This document shows, one piece after another, positions 22,921 through 23,115 of a stretch of DNA of 23,115 bases. The DNA is from JBLHGN01 sp047616325 (GTDB lineage: Bacteria > Pseudomonadota > Gammaproteobacteria > Pseudomonadales > Cellvibrionaceae), in the NCBI GenBank assembly GCA_047616325.1, contig JBLHGN010000021.1, positions 1 to 23,115 of the forward strand. Direction: 5' to 3'. Position 1 is the stretch's first letter, and each line of letters begins with the position of its first letter. Below the pieces are notes generated by a model, which was not told where the DNA came from, did not search any database, and saw only the letters and a program-made list of their open reading frames with translations. The position numbers were made by a program, and so were the translations under genes.

Positions 22921-23115
22921 TACAGCTGGATGACTTGACGAGAACCCCCCGTTCGAAAAAATGGCAGGAAAGCCATTTTGCATCGCGCAGCGACCCCGAA
23001 GGGGCGAATTCCAAGGATGGAGTGAGTGACTATATGGCAACCAAAGTGCATCGCGCTGGAATAGCCGAAACAAGACCTTCGCTATCTACAGCACTGTATG
23101 CGGATTCCGCGAATT
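22921..23115. other. Unassigned sequence after tRNA-Arg to the window edge
   Basis: No supported gene. An 8-bp hairpin AAAATGGC/GCCATTTT lies at 22958-22965 and 22972-22979, and a small CCCC-GAA-GGGG follows near 22993-23003. The 10-mer TGCATCGCGC occurs at 22979-22988 and 23047-23056. A plus-strand frame starting at an ATG at 23034 (MATKVHRAGIAETRPSLSTA...) stays open to the window edge, but it is too short to judge and has poor ribosome-binding spacing. Minus-strand frames through the tRNA are artefacts. Confidence 0.45.

Noticed and set aside
22653..23073. Minus-strand ORFs reading through the tRNA (residues such as RRDSNPRPSG and GGIRTPDQVV)
   Set aside because: These are the well-known spurious translations of the antisense of tRNA genes. 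The tRNA-Arg fold explains the sequence fully.

Overview
This window looks like part of the chromosome of a marine gammaproteobacterium. A member of the Cellvibrionaceae or a nearby group is my best guess, based on gene content and order (TorF-type porin with GlnK and AmtB; UbiK, YifB, Rep and cytochrome c5 downstream). That assignment is inference. The window contains no complete insertion sequence, prophage, CRISPR array or rRNA gene.

Layout. Positions 1-156 hold the 3' end of an unrecognised plus-strand gene. Positions 157-1162 are about 1 kb of non-coding DNA rich in short repeats, including a REP-like composite element at 463-557. From 1163 to about 17880 every gene lies on the minus strand and nearly all concern nitrogen acquisition. 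In transcription order (high to low coordinates) these are: ureD-ureA-ureB-ureC-ureE-ureF-ureG and a UreH/NiCoT-like nickel transporter (17880-11848); the urea ABC transporter urtA-urtB-urtC-urtD-urtE (11558-5857); a secreted Gly-rich protein with a C-terminal coiled coil (5680-4658); a TorF-family outer-membrane protein (4143-3490); then glnK-amtB-glnK (3406-1163). From 18019 onward the plus strand carries ubiK, yifB (comM-like) and rep. These are followed by a minus-strand cytochrome c5, a plus-strand tRNA-Arg(UCG) with a strong terminator, and 195 bases of unassigned sequence.

How the genes work together. UrtABCDE imports urea at low external concentration. UreABC, a nickel enzyme with every active-site residue present, hydrolyses it to ammonia. 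UreDEFG mature the enzyme and the NiCoT-like permease probably supplies nickel. AmtB captures or recaptures ammonium, and two PII proteins, both with the uridylylated Tyr51, would gate AmtB and report nitrogen status. Candidate sigma-54 promoters upstream of urtA (11620-11634) and of the TorF-family gene (4222-4237) fit NtrC-type nitrogen control. These were found by eye and are predictions. Strong hairpin terminators separate torF from glnK, amtB from the second glnK, and urtA from urtB, which would let protein levels be set unit by unit.

Novelty. Most of the window is well-understood metabolism in an unusual, compact arrangement. The least explained items are the secreted Gly-rich/coiled-coil protein at 4658-5680, the repeat structures at 463-972, and the terminator palindrome that begins inside the tRNA's own CCA. 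I did not find a convincing new defence or mobile system.
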